Below, piece after piece: positions 1 through 8,240 of a DNA stretch of 32,121 bases (position 1 is its first letter; each line of letters starts with the position of its first letter). The notes under the pieces are model-generated. The model made no database searches. It worked only from the letters and a program-made list of their open reading frames with translations, and was not told the origin of the DNA. Made by a program: the position numbers and the translations under genes. The DNA is from Candidatus Omnitrophota bacterium (GTDB lineage: Bacteria > Omnitrophota > Gorgyraeia > Zapsychrales > JAHFFX01), in the NCBI GenBank assembly GCA_023247725.1, contig JAHFFW010000027.1, forward strand, positions 1-32,121, in the 5' to 3' direction.

Positions 1-120
1 GCTCCAAAACTTTAGACGTGTGACAGTTCGTTATGAATATCATGCACAGAACTTTTTAACGTTTGTTCAACTTGGTTGCATCGTAATTTTGCTCAGAAAC
101 TATTTATGAGATGAGTTCTA
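1..120 (+). mobile_element. Inner end of an IS5-family-like insertion sequence (partial, cut by the window edge)
   Basis: Bases 2-120 are a perfect inverted copy of 32003-32121. The frame starting at base 2 encodes a transposase-like C-terminus ending in TGA at 107-109, followed about 11 bp later by the end of the repeat. Confidence 0.85.
2..109 (+). pseudogene. C-terminal 35 aa of an IS5-type DDE transposase (partial, continues off the window)
   Basis: Translation [35 protein letters not shown], resembling the conserved '(W)LxNFRRLxVRYEyhaenFLgFvqLgCimIlLR' tail of IS5-family transposases. Confidence 0.8.
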
Positions 121-129
121 CTAAATTAT

Positions 130-162
130 ATAATGGTGGCGGCTGATGGCCGCCACCATTAT
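130..162. terminator. Strong stem-loop (14-bp perfect stem, 5-nt loop), terminator-like
   Basis: AAATGGTGGCGGC-type stem: 130-143 pairs with 149-162, loop TGATG. AT-rich flanks on both sides. Confidence 0.6.
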
Positions 163-180
163 TTCGTGGGAAAATATGTC

Positions 181-211
181 CCCGCCCTTTTACCAACAGT
201 AAAAGGGCGGG
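181..211. repeat. Second strong stem-loop (13-bp perfect stem, 5-nt loop)
   Basis: CCCGCCCTTTTAC (181-193) / GTAAAAGGGCGGG (199-211), loop CAACA. Confidence 0.6.
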
Positions 212-435
212 AATGCACGTGTTTAATTTCGCTCATTACTTCCTTTAAAAAGCGCCCTATCCTAGCAAATCCGACTATGGCTGTAAAGGCCCGATCAACC
301 AACGACGGCAATCCACAACCGAATAAAATCCCATGACGGCGCTATGAAGGGGCCGGCCTTTTATGTTATATTACATTTCAATTTCCCATCGTACGGTCAA
401 TTTTTGCTTTCCTCGAATCTTTAACGGGATAACCT

Positions 436-2394
436 TTGGCTATTCAAAATAAAGAATCCTCGACGGATCAAAAACGTCCAGCCTCCCCGGACAATGTCTC
501 CATGGCGCTCATCGTTGCGGGGGCTGCCTACCTCTTTTGGACCATCTTTTTAGTTTATAAATATCTTAACTTTGGATTTTACGACTGGGACCTGGCCTTG
601 AGCGCTCAAACCCTGTGGAGTCTTGGTCACGGCTCCATGACTCCATCTCTTATGGGAATGAATTTTTTGGCGAATCATGCGGAGTACATCGCTTTTGTTT
701 TAGCTCCCCTTTATAAAATTCTGCCTTCACCTTTGACGCTGCTGCAATTGAAAGTCTTAACCTTTGTTGGCTCATCGCTCATCTTATATCGATTATCCAG
801 GGAAGCTATCGGTGTTCCGGCGGCGCTTTTGATCATGCTGTTCTATCTTTTGCATCCCTCGACCATCTTTTCTTTGATTTATGAATTCCATTTTGAATCC
901 CTGGCGATCATCTTGCTTTTGTTGATGTTTTATTTTTTCCGGCAAAAACGTCTATGGCCGTTTTACCTCACCATGGTCCTCGCCTCCACGGTCAAGGAAA
1001 ATATTCCCCCCGTCATCGCGGCCTTTGGGATCTTTGCCTTGTTGAGCCGCGATCGGGACCGGCGCCTTTGGGCCGCGGTTCCCTTGATTTATGGATTGTT
1101 CGTCACCTTTGTTTCACTTTTTGTCGTTATCCCGCTCGCGCGCCGCGGCCTCGATTCAGCCAACCAATATCTTTTCCTTTATCAGCATATGGGCAATACA
1201 CCCAAAGAAATCTTTGCACAGGCGCTCAATCCCATCCGTATTTATGAAATCCTCAGCCAAAAAAAGAATCTGGAATTTGTCGTCGATGTATTTGCACCTC
1301 TGGGGTATGCGCCTTTCTTGAGTCCTATTCATTTGTTGATTTCCTTGCCGATCCTATTGCAGGTCTTCCTGAGCTCAAAATCCTCGCACTTCCATAACAT
1401 CTATTACCATTTTGCCTCGACGGCTGTACCGTTTGTCTTCCTGGCATTTATTTATACTCTTCGCTCCATCCAAATGAAGATCCGTCCGTGGCTGTTTGGT
1501 CTTCTGTTGTTGGTCCTTAGTTTTAACTTCGCCGTCAGTTTGAGGCGCCATGCCGGCCATATCAAAGGCCTTTGTCTGGAATTGATCCGGCCCGAAAATA
1601 AACTTCGTCGTGAAATGATCCGGAAAATTCCTCCCGATGCGGGGGTTTTGACGTCCTTAGAATATGACGATCCTTTGGTGAATCGCCGAGGTCTTTACTC
1701 CATTCTCAATGTGGCCAGAGGAATGAATGGTCTTTCGGGAAAACCCTGGAGGTTTCCTTCCGATTTGACTTATGCCATGATCGACCTAGAGGATGATTTC
1801 CTAGACGGAGAAATGCGAAAGAACCACCAGCGGATTGTCGACTTCTTTGACCAGCATGACTGGACGATCTTGGAAGCCATGGACACGCATGTTCTTCTGA
1901 CTCTCCTGCCAAATCCTAAGGGGCCGCGATTCCGGGACATTGTTCGACACAGCGCTCAACCGTTGCTGAAAGAACAATCGCAAAATGACATCCGTATTGG
2001 TGCAAAATTGCAATTGCTCAAAATTGAAATGCCCGAGGACATGGCTTGTTGGAAAGAACGGATTCCACTTCGGATTCACTGGAAGGCCTTAGCAGACATC
2101 CAGACCGATATTGACATGGTCTTTAATGTTCTGGCCAATAACCAAGAAGTGTATTCGATGAAAAGACGCATCGGTTATACCCTGCATCCAACATCCACCT
2201 GGCGTCATGGAGAATACATCACGGAAGAATACTGGCTCCCGATCCCGAATTTAAAAGCCGCAGACTACACGATCAACCTCGTGTTCCGCAATCTGGAAAA
2301 AGATGACGTTATCCCCATTGAAATCCTTCATCGGGAGGAAGCCCCGCTGCGGGGCAATGTACTGACGAATGTTTTGCAGTTTACCGTCGAGTGA
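436..2394 (+). CDS. DUF2079 family multi-spanning membrane protein (GT-C-like), copy 1
   Basis: 652 aa, many TM segments; 'FYDWDLALSAQTLWSLGHG...MNFLANHAEYIAFVLAPLY' DUF2079 signature. TTG start. Confidence 0.85.
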   Translation: MAIQNKESSTDQKRPASPDNVSMALIVAGAAYLFWTIFLVYKYLNFGFYDWDLALSAQTLWSLGHGSMTPSLMGMNFLANHAEYIAFVLAPLYKILPSPLTLLQLKVLTFVGSSLILYRLSREAIGVPAALLIMLFYLLHPSTIFSLIYEFHFESLAIILLLLMFYFFRQKRLWPFYLTMVLASTVKENIPPVIAAFGIFALLSRDRDRRLWAAVPLIYGLFVTFVSLFVVIPLARRGLDSANQYLFLYQHMGNTPKEIFAQALNPIRIYEILSQKKNLEFVVDVFAPLGYAPFLSPIHLLISLPILLQVFLSSKSSHFHNIYYHFASTAVPFVFLAFIYTLRSIQMKIRPWLFGLLLLVLSFNFAVSLRRHAGHIKGLCLELIRPENKLRREMIRKIPPDAGVLTSLEYDDPLVNRRGLYSILNVARGMNGLSGKPWRFPSDLTYAMIDLEDDFLDGEMRKNHQRIVDFFDQHDWTILEAMDTHVLLTLLPNPKGPRFRDIVRHSAQPLLKEQSQNDIRIGAKLQLLKIEMPEDMACWKERIPLRIHWKALADIQTDIDMVFNVLANNQEVYSMKRRIGYTLHPTSTWRHGEYITEEYWLPIPNLKAADYTINLVFRNLEKDDVIPIEILHREEAPLRGNVLTNVLQFTVE

Positions 2395-4358
2395 TGAACA
2401 GACCACAAATACCTTCATTCATCCATAACTGGCGAAAAGGACAAAATGCCTTTGATTGGGCTGCCTTGGCGCTCGCCGGTTGCTTTTTTGCGCTTTGGGC
2501 AGGGATTCTCAGTTACAAATATTTCTCCCTCGGATATTATGATTGGGATTTGGCCTTGTACTCGCAGGCCCTATGGAACCTTTGCCATGGAAGATTTTAT
2601 TCCTCTTTGTTCGACATGAATTTCCTGGGCAACCATGCCGAATATATCAGTTTCCTGTTGGTTCCCATCTATACGATCTTTCAACATCCTCTCACCCTGA
2701 TCTACCTCAAGGTCCTTTCCTTCTCGATCGGCGGATATATCCTCTATCATCTCGCCAGGCAAATTTGCTCTCCGGTCTTGAGTCTGATCGTTATGATTCT
2801 TTATCTGACCTTCCCGGCGAATTCCTATACCCTTTTCTATGAATTTCATATCGAAAGCCTGAATGTGGCCTTCCTCTTTCTTCTTTTCTATTTTTTCAAA
2901 AGGGAGAAACTGCTTCCGTTCTATGGGACGGCCTTGCTCACGGCCCTGATCAAAGAGAATATGCCTCCGATCATCGCGGCGTTTGGTATTTATGCGCTAT
3001 TCACCAGAAGGAATAAAATCCGCTGGGGCCTCATCCCCATCATCACGAGCGTTGGCCTGTTTTATTTCTCCATGTTCATCATCACTCCCAAGCTGAGGTC
3101 CCTGGAAGGGCTTCATTCCCCCAATCAATATCTGACTTTTTATGCCACTTTAGGAGAAGGTCCCTTCGAGATCATGAAGGCCTTTGTGTTTCACCCCCAA
3201 CGGATTTTTCATCTGCTGTTCGATGAAGAACGGCTCAATTATCTCAAAGAATTTTTGCAACCATTGGCGTTCACTCCCCTTTTAAGTCCCCAAATCCTTT
3301 TTTTGGCCCTGCCGGTCCTTTTGCAGCAGCTTCTCAGTTCCGCCTTCCAGTCGCATACAATTTTTTATCATTATGCCGCCACCTTGGTTCCATTTTTCTT
3401 TCTTGCGGCCCTGCAGACTCTTCATCGCCTCAAGAAAGATTCAAGAATCTTTCTCTTGGCCTTCATCGCGGTTGTCCTGTGTGCCTTAAGTAATATCGTT
3501 ATGTACAAAGACAGCCTTTTAAAACGGTATGCCTACATCCAGAATCCTTTGAGATCGATTGAATGGAAGATGATCAAACAAATTCCTGTGCAAGCCGGGA
3601 CGATCGCTTCTTTAAATTTTTTAAGTCCGTTGTCGCATAAACAATCCCTGCATTCATTTCTTGGTTTCATCAATGGTTACCATGCCATATCGGGAAAACC
3701 TTTTAAACTGTCCGACGATATATCCTATGCCTTAATTGACTTTTCTGACAATTGGATCACGAATAAAATCATTTATGATCAAGACCAACAGGCCATTGCC
3801 AGAATGCAGGCCTTTTTAAACTTGGGATGGAGGATTCGGGCCATTGCCGGGACGACGGTTCTTTTAGAGAGAAGTCCATCGCCTGATTTCAATCTGGTCG
3901 AACGGTCGCAAACACCCATGGAACTGCCCCCCGCGGGCCTTCCCCCCATTGTCATTAACAAAAATCTCGAATTTTTGGCTTGCCGCATTGGCAAACCCAT
4001 CTCTCCTTATGGAGACACTCTCGTGCCGTTGACTTTTTACTGGAAATCCGATTCGTCCTCTCTTCCAACCTATGGGTTACAGATCGTCTTAAAGAAAAAT
4101 GGCCAAGAAGTTCTTGCTGCTTCCAAGCTCATTGGATATAGTTTTTCTCCCACGATCATGTGGCACGCCGGGGAATACATTAAAGAAACATATTATTTAT
4201 GCCCCGGCGAACTCGCCGAAGGCCCCTACGAGGTGGAATTGATGTTTGTCCAATACATTCATCAGGCCAGTTACTTTGTCAATTGTCCCTTAATGGAGTC
4301 GGCGTTGGATTGTAAGGAAGGAAGAATCAAGCTGGGCTCGGTTGTTCTGTCAAGATAA
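2394..4358 (+). CDS. DUF2079 family membrane protein, copy 2 (tandem paralog)
   Basis: 'YYDWDLALYSQALWNLCHG...MNFLGNHAEYISFLLVPIY', same layout as copy 1. ATG at 2394 overlaps the upstream TGA; the ORF track uses GTG at 2391. Confidence 0.85.
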   Translation: MNRPQIPSFIHNWRKGQNAFDWAALALAGCFFALWAGILSYKYFSLGYYDWDLALYSQALWNLCHGRFYSSLFDMNFLGNHAEYISFLLVPIYTIFQHPLTLIYLKVLSFSIGGYILYHLARQICSPVLSLIVMILYLTFPANSYTLFYEFHIESLNVAFLFLLFYFFKREKLLPFYGTALLTALIKENMPPIIAAFGIYALFTRRNKIRWGLIPIITSVGLFYFSMFIITPKLRSLEGLHSPNQYLTFYATLGEGPFEIMKAFVFHPQRIFHLLFDEERLNYLKEFLQPLAFTPLLSPQILFLALPVLLQQLLSSAFQSHTIFYHYAATLVPFFFLAALQTLHRLKKDSRIFLLAFIAVVLCALSNIVMYKDSLLKRYAYIQNPLRSIEWKMIKQIPVQAGTIASLNFLSPLSHKQSLHSFLGFINGYHAISGKPFKLSDDISYALIDFSDNWITNKIIYDQDQQAIARMQAFLNLGWRIRAIAGTTVLLERSPSPDFNLVERSQTPMELPPAGLPPIVINKNLEFLACRIGKPISPYGDTLVPLTFYWKSDSSSLPTYGLQIVLKKNGQEVLAASKLIGYSFSPTIMWHAGEYIKETYYLCPGELAEGPYEVELMFVQYIHQASYFVNCPLMESALDCKEGRIKLGSVVLSR

Positions 4359-4490
4359 TTAGCCGGATCACCTGAAATCTACTTTCACTTTACTTACTTG
4401 AGAAGTGTCCTGGCCATGCTAAGATTGTTCCGTCTTCAAGGTCTGAAGAGCTGTTGGCCATTTGTTTATTCATCACCCCCATGATCGTCT

Positions 4491-5369
4491 ATGATTAAAA
4501 AATTTATTTTTATCGCCGAGCTTCTCAGGGTCAAACAGTGGGTGAAAAACGCCTTTATCTTATTCCCGATCATTTTTTCGGGAAACCTTAAGGATCTTGC
4601 TCTTCTTAAAACGGTTTTGATCACGTTCTGGGGCTTTTGCTTGACCGCCAGCAGTGTTTACGTCCTGAACGATTTTATCGACAGTGAAAAGGACCGGCTG
4701 CATCCGAAAAAATCCCTGCGTCCGTTAGTTCAGAATAAATTTCCTTACCAAACAATCGTGAGCATTATCCTGAGCTTGATGATCTGCGGATTGCTTCTTT
4801 GTTTATGGGCAAATCCGTTTATCTTATTTATGGCGGTTGTTTATTTGGCTGTTCACCTGACGTACAATTTTTTTACCAAACACATTGTGATTTTGGATGT
4901 CATTTTTGTGGCGGTTGGTTTCCAGATCCGTATCTGGGCCGGCGCTTATGCCGCCAATGTCCTTCCTTCGGCCTGGCTCCAATTGTGCGTGTTTCTCTTA
5001 GCGCTGTTCTTGGGATTTAATAAACGTCGGCACGAACTGGAATCTTTGGGCCTAACGGCGTCGTTGCATCGTCGGGTTTTGTCGCACTATACGACCTACC
5101 TTTTAGATCAGCTGATTATCATCAGTTCGACCTTAGCGATTGTTTTTTATGGACTTTATACCATTTCGCCCGATATCCAAGCCCGGGTAGGGAATCACAA
5201 TATGGTTTATTCCGTGGTCTTTGTGATTTACGGGATGTTCCGCTATCTGTATCTGGTGCACGTGAAAAAAATTGGCGACGACCCAGGCGAAGTCCTCATT
5301 CAAGACAAACCGCTCATCGTCAATGTCCTTCTGTGGGTAGTTTTTATCGTTTTCGTGTTATACAAGTAA
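4491..5369 (+). CDS. UbiA prenyltransferase family protein, decaprenyl-phosphate phosphoribosyltransferase-like
   Basis: 'LLRVKQWVKNAFILFPIIFSG', 'VYVLNDFIDSEKDRLHPKKSLRPL' (UbiA NDxxDxxxD motif), polytopic. Confidence 0.85.
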   Translation: MIKKFIFIAELLRVKQWVKNAFILFPIIFSGNLKDLALLKTVLITFWGFCLTASSVYVLNDFIDSEKDRLHPKKSLRPLVQNKFPYQTIVSIILSLMICGLLLCLWANPFILFMAVVYLAVHLTYNFFTKHIVILDVIFVAVGFQIRIWAGAYAANVLPSAWLQLCVFLLALFLGFNKRRHELESLGLTASLHRRVLSHYTTYLLDQLIIISSTLAIVFYGLYTISPDIQARVGNHNMVYSVVFVIYGMFRYLYLVHVKKIGDDPGEVLIQDKPLIVNVLLWVVFIVFVLYK

Positions 5370-5396
5370 TTTTTCGCTACGGCCGCCTGCCTTCGT

Positions 5397-6113
5397 ATGG
5401 ACAAAATCACCCTCATTCGAGAATACCTGCACCGACTGGGAATCGACCTCATCCGTTACCATCCGGAAGTCCATCCGCTGGCACGCCGGATGCGCCTGTT
5501 GGCGAAACACCGGATCGATATGGTCTTTGATGTCGGCGCCAACACCGGCCAGTTTGCGCGGGAAATCCGTACTCATGGCTACCATGGTCCCATCGTTTCC
5601 TTTGAACCGATGACCGAGGCCTTCAGGATCCTGTCGGAACGCTTCCGGCCTGACCCGCTTTGGAAAGGTGAAAACTTCGCGCTCGGCGAGACCGAGGGCC
5701 AGGCCCGGATCCATATCTCGCAAAATTCGTTCAGCAGTTCCATCCTGGACATTCTGCCTTCCCATGTGCGCAGCGCCCCGGCGTCCTCGTGTTCGGGTCA
5801 GGAGACGATCAATGTCCGGACACTGGATTCGGTGATCAGTGGTTACAGCCCAAAAAAGTTTTATGTTAAAATTGATACCCAGGGATTTGAAGACCGGGTT
5901 CTCAACGGCGCCCAACAATGTTTGCACCGGATCGTCGGGATCCAGATCGAGATGTCCTTCGTTCCTCTGTATGAAGGGCAGGTCTTATTCCTGGATTTAT
6001 TCAAACGGCTCACCAACAACGGTTTTACCTTGATGGCGCTGGAGCCGGGCTTTGCCGATCCCGGCACCGACCAGCTGCTGCAGGCCGACGGGATCTTCTA
6101 TAGAAGCCCATAG
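5397..6113 (+). CDS. FkbM family methyltransferase
   Basis: 'MVFDVGANTGQFAREIR...PIVSFEPMTEAF' and 'FYVKIDTQGFEDRVLNGA' FkbM motifs. Confidence 0.88.
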   Translation: MDKITLIREYLHRLGIDLIRYHPEVHPLARRMRLLAKHRIDMVFDVGANTGQFAREIRTHGYHGPIVSFEPMTEAFRILSERFRPDPLWKGENFALGETEGQARIHISQNSFSSSILDILPSHVRSAPASSCSGQETINVRTLDSVISGYSPKKFYVKIDTQGFEDRVLNGAQQCLHRIVGIQIEMSFVPLYEGQVLFLDLFKRLTNNGFTLMALEPGFADPGTDQLLQADGIFYRSP

Positions 6114-6157
6114 TTTTCGTTGGACTTCCGGCCAACACCATCGTCTTTGTAATCCTT

Positions 6158-7261
6158 ATGAAAATTTTATATGACCACCAGATCTTCGCTATTCAGGAAT
6201 ATGGAGGCGTTTCACGATACTTCTTGGAATTAATCATCCATCTGAAGAAGCTGGCTGGCCTGGATTGCATCCTGCCATTGAAATTCTCTAACAATTTCTT
6301 CATCAGGAATTCAAATCTCGTTAAAACTGAGGCATTTCTTCCGCGATGGTGTTTCCCCGGAAAATCATTCCTCACACACACTATCAATATTCCCAACATG
6401 CTTAGTCATTTTAAAAAAGGGGATTATGATCTTTTCCACCCCACTTACTACAGTCCATACTTCTTAAAAGCATTAGATCGGAAACCATTCGTTCTGACCA
6501 TCTACGACATGATCCATGAAAGATACTCTTCATTCTTTTCCCGTACCGACTCAATGGTGGCTAACAAAAAACTCTTGGCCCAAAAGGCAACCAAAATCAT
6601 TGCTATTTCTGAGAGCACAAAGAAAGATATAATTGATTTTTACAAATTCAATCCCCAAAAGATTGAGGTGATCCATTTAGCAACTTCCCTAAGGCCGCAT
6701 AATGACCTTACCGGCCAGAAGAAATTGCCACAAAGATATATCCTCTTTGTTGGATTAAGGCATTTGTATAAAAATTTTGAGATGTTTCTAAAGGCGATCG
6801 GTCCGATTTTTAAGGAAGACCAAATCTTGCATCTAATTTGCGCTGGCGGAGGGGGCTTTTCAAAGAAAGAAAATGCGTTGATGGACGAGTTGGGAATTAA
6901 GGATAAAGTTATTTCTTTTATGAAAGCCGCCGATACTGATCTGGCTCACCTTTACCAAAATGCCGCGGTCTTTGTTTTTCCTTCCTTATACGAAGGCTTT
7001 GGAATCCCGGTCCTTGAGGCTTTTGCGTGCGGATGCCCAACGGCATTAAGCGATTCCAGTTCTTTACCCGAGGTGGGAGGCTCTGCTGCGATTTATTTCA
7101 ATCCCCATGATCCGGTATCGATCCGCAATGCGGTTGAAAAAATAATTTATGATGAGGCCCTCCGGTCTCAATTACGATTGAAGGGATATGAGCAGTTAAA
7201 GAAGTTTTCATGGGAAGCCACTGCCTGTAAAACCCGCGATCTGTATTGGGGCATTTTATGA
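6158..7261 (+). CDS. Glycosyltransferase family 4 / GT1-type
   Basis: 'ILFVGLRHLYKNFEMFLKA...VFVFPSLYEGFGIPVLEAFACGCPTALSDSSSLPEVGG'. Confidence 0.92.
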   Translation: MKILYDHQIFAIQEYGGVSRYFLELIIHLKKLAGLDCILPLKFSNNFFIRNSNLVKTEAFLPRWCFPGKSFLTHTINIPNMLSHFKKGDYDLFHPTYYSPYFLKALDRKPFVLTIYDMIHERYSSFFSRTDSMVANKKLLAQKATKIIAISESTKKDIIDFYKFNPQKIEVIHLATSLRPHNDLTGQKKLPQRYILFVGLRHLYKNFEMFLKAIGPIFKEDQILHLICAGGGGFSKKENALMDELGIKDKVISFMKAADTDLAHLYQNAAVFVFPSLYEGFGIPVLEAFACGCPTALSDSSSLPEVGGSAAIYFNPHDPVSIRNAVEKIIYDEALRSQLRLKGYEQLKKFSWEATACKTRDLYWGIL

Positions 7262-8235
7262 AAAAAGCGCTCATTACAGGGATTACGAGTCAAGATGGGG
7301 CATACCTCAGTGAATTCTTGTTAAAAAAAGATTATGAGATTCTCGGCTTAGGTCGTGACTGCAGAAATCTGAGAGGATTAAATTACCTAAATATTGCGTC
7401 AAGAGTCATGGTTGAAGAATGCGACCTGTTAGATAAAACGCGCATTACTAAGATTTTTGAGAAATTCAAACCGGACGAAATTTATAATTTAGCCGCGCAA
7501 AGTTCAGTCGGGCAATCCTTCGCCAATCCCAGCGCAACCATTCTCTTTAATCTGACATCCGTTTTGAATCTGCTGGAATGTGTAAAATCCTTTGATAAAA
7601 GAATTAAATTTTATCAGGCTTCCAGCAGTGAAATGTTCGGGAAGGCGTCCCACCTCCCCATAACGGAAGAAACGGCTATGCACCCCTTGAGTCCTTACGG
7701 CATATCGAAAGCTGCCGCCCATTGGACAACCATTCATTTTCGGGAAGCCTTTGGTTTAAAAGCTTATACTGGAATCCTATTTAACCACGAATCTTTTCTC
7801 AGAAAAGAAAACTTCTTTATTAAAAAACTTCTGAGAGAATGCCTCGAATTGTCTCATGGTGAACGCAATTACATTACCTTAGGCAATATTGACATCCGCC
7901 GCGATTTCGGATTCGCGCTCGAATATATTAAAGCCATGTGGCTCATCGTACAATCACCCGAACCGGATGATTACATTATTTGCTCGGGCATGTCCATTTC
8001 CTTAAGGTCCATTGTAGAATACGTATTTAACAAGTTGCACATTTCATTAGATAAATTGGTGATTGATAAAGGACTGTTTCGACCGGCCGAAATCAAGGAT
8101 ATCTATGGAGACAATTCCAAAGCTAAAAATAAATTAGGCTGGAAGTATGAACTGGATTTCTATCAAGTCATAGATATCCTAATCGCTGAAGAACAAAAAA
8201 ACATTTCAATGACAAAATCAACGTCAAAATCATAA
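7258..8235 (+). CDS. GDP-mannose 4,6-dehydratase-like SDR
   Basis: 'KALITGITSQDGAYLSEFLLKK', 'FYQASSSEMFG', 'YGISKAAAHW', 'FNHES', 'RDFGFALEYIKAMW'. ATG at 7258 overlaps the preceding TGA (ATGA). Confidence 0.8.
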   Translation: MKKALITGITSQDGAYLSEFLLKKDYEILGLGRDCRNLRGLNYLNIASRVMVEECDLLDKTRITKIFEKFKPDEIYNLAAQSSVGQSFANPSATILFNLTSVLNLLECVKSFDKRIKFYQASSSEMFGKASHLPITEETAMHPLSPYGISKAAAHWTTIHFREAFGLKAYTGILFNHESFLRKENFFIKKLLRECLELSHGERNYITLGNIDIRRDFGFALEYIKAMWLIVQSPEPDDYIICSGMSISLRSIVEYVFNKLHISLDKLVIDKGLFRPAEIKDIYGDNSKAKNKLGWKYELDFYQVIDILIAEEQKNISMTKSTSKS

Positions 8236-8240
8236 ACAGC

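Noticed and set aside
133-336. 67-aa + strand ORF
   Set aside because: Spans both perfect hairpins, has no recognisable motif, and its start lies inside the stem. Likely spurious.
954-1321. Out-of-frame ORFs inside the first DUF2079 gene (954-1247, 1091-1321) and similar shadow ORFs elsewhere
   Set aside because: Fully nested in strong CDSs, with no family motifs and biased compositions typical of alternate-frame translation.
5358-5927. 189-aa minus-strand ORF opposite the FkbM gene
   Set aside because: Antisense to a clear FkbM methyltransferase; the peptide has no recognisable domain.
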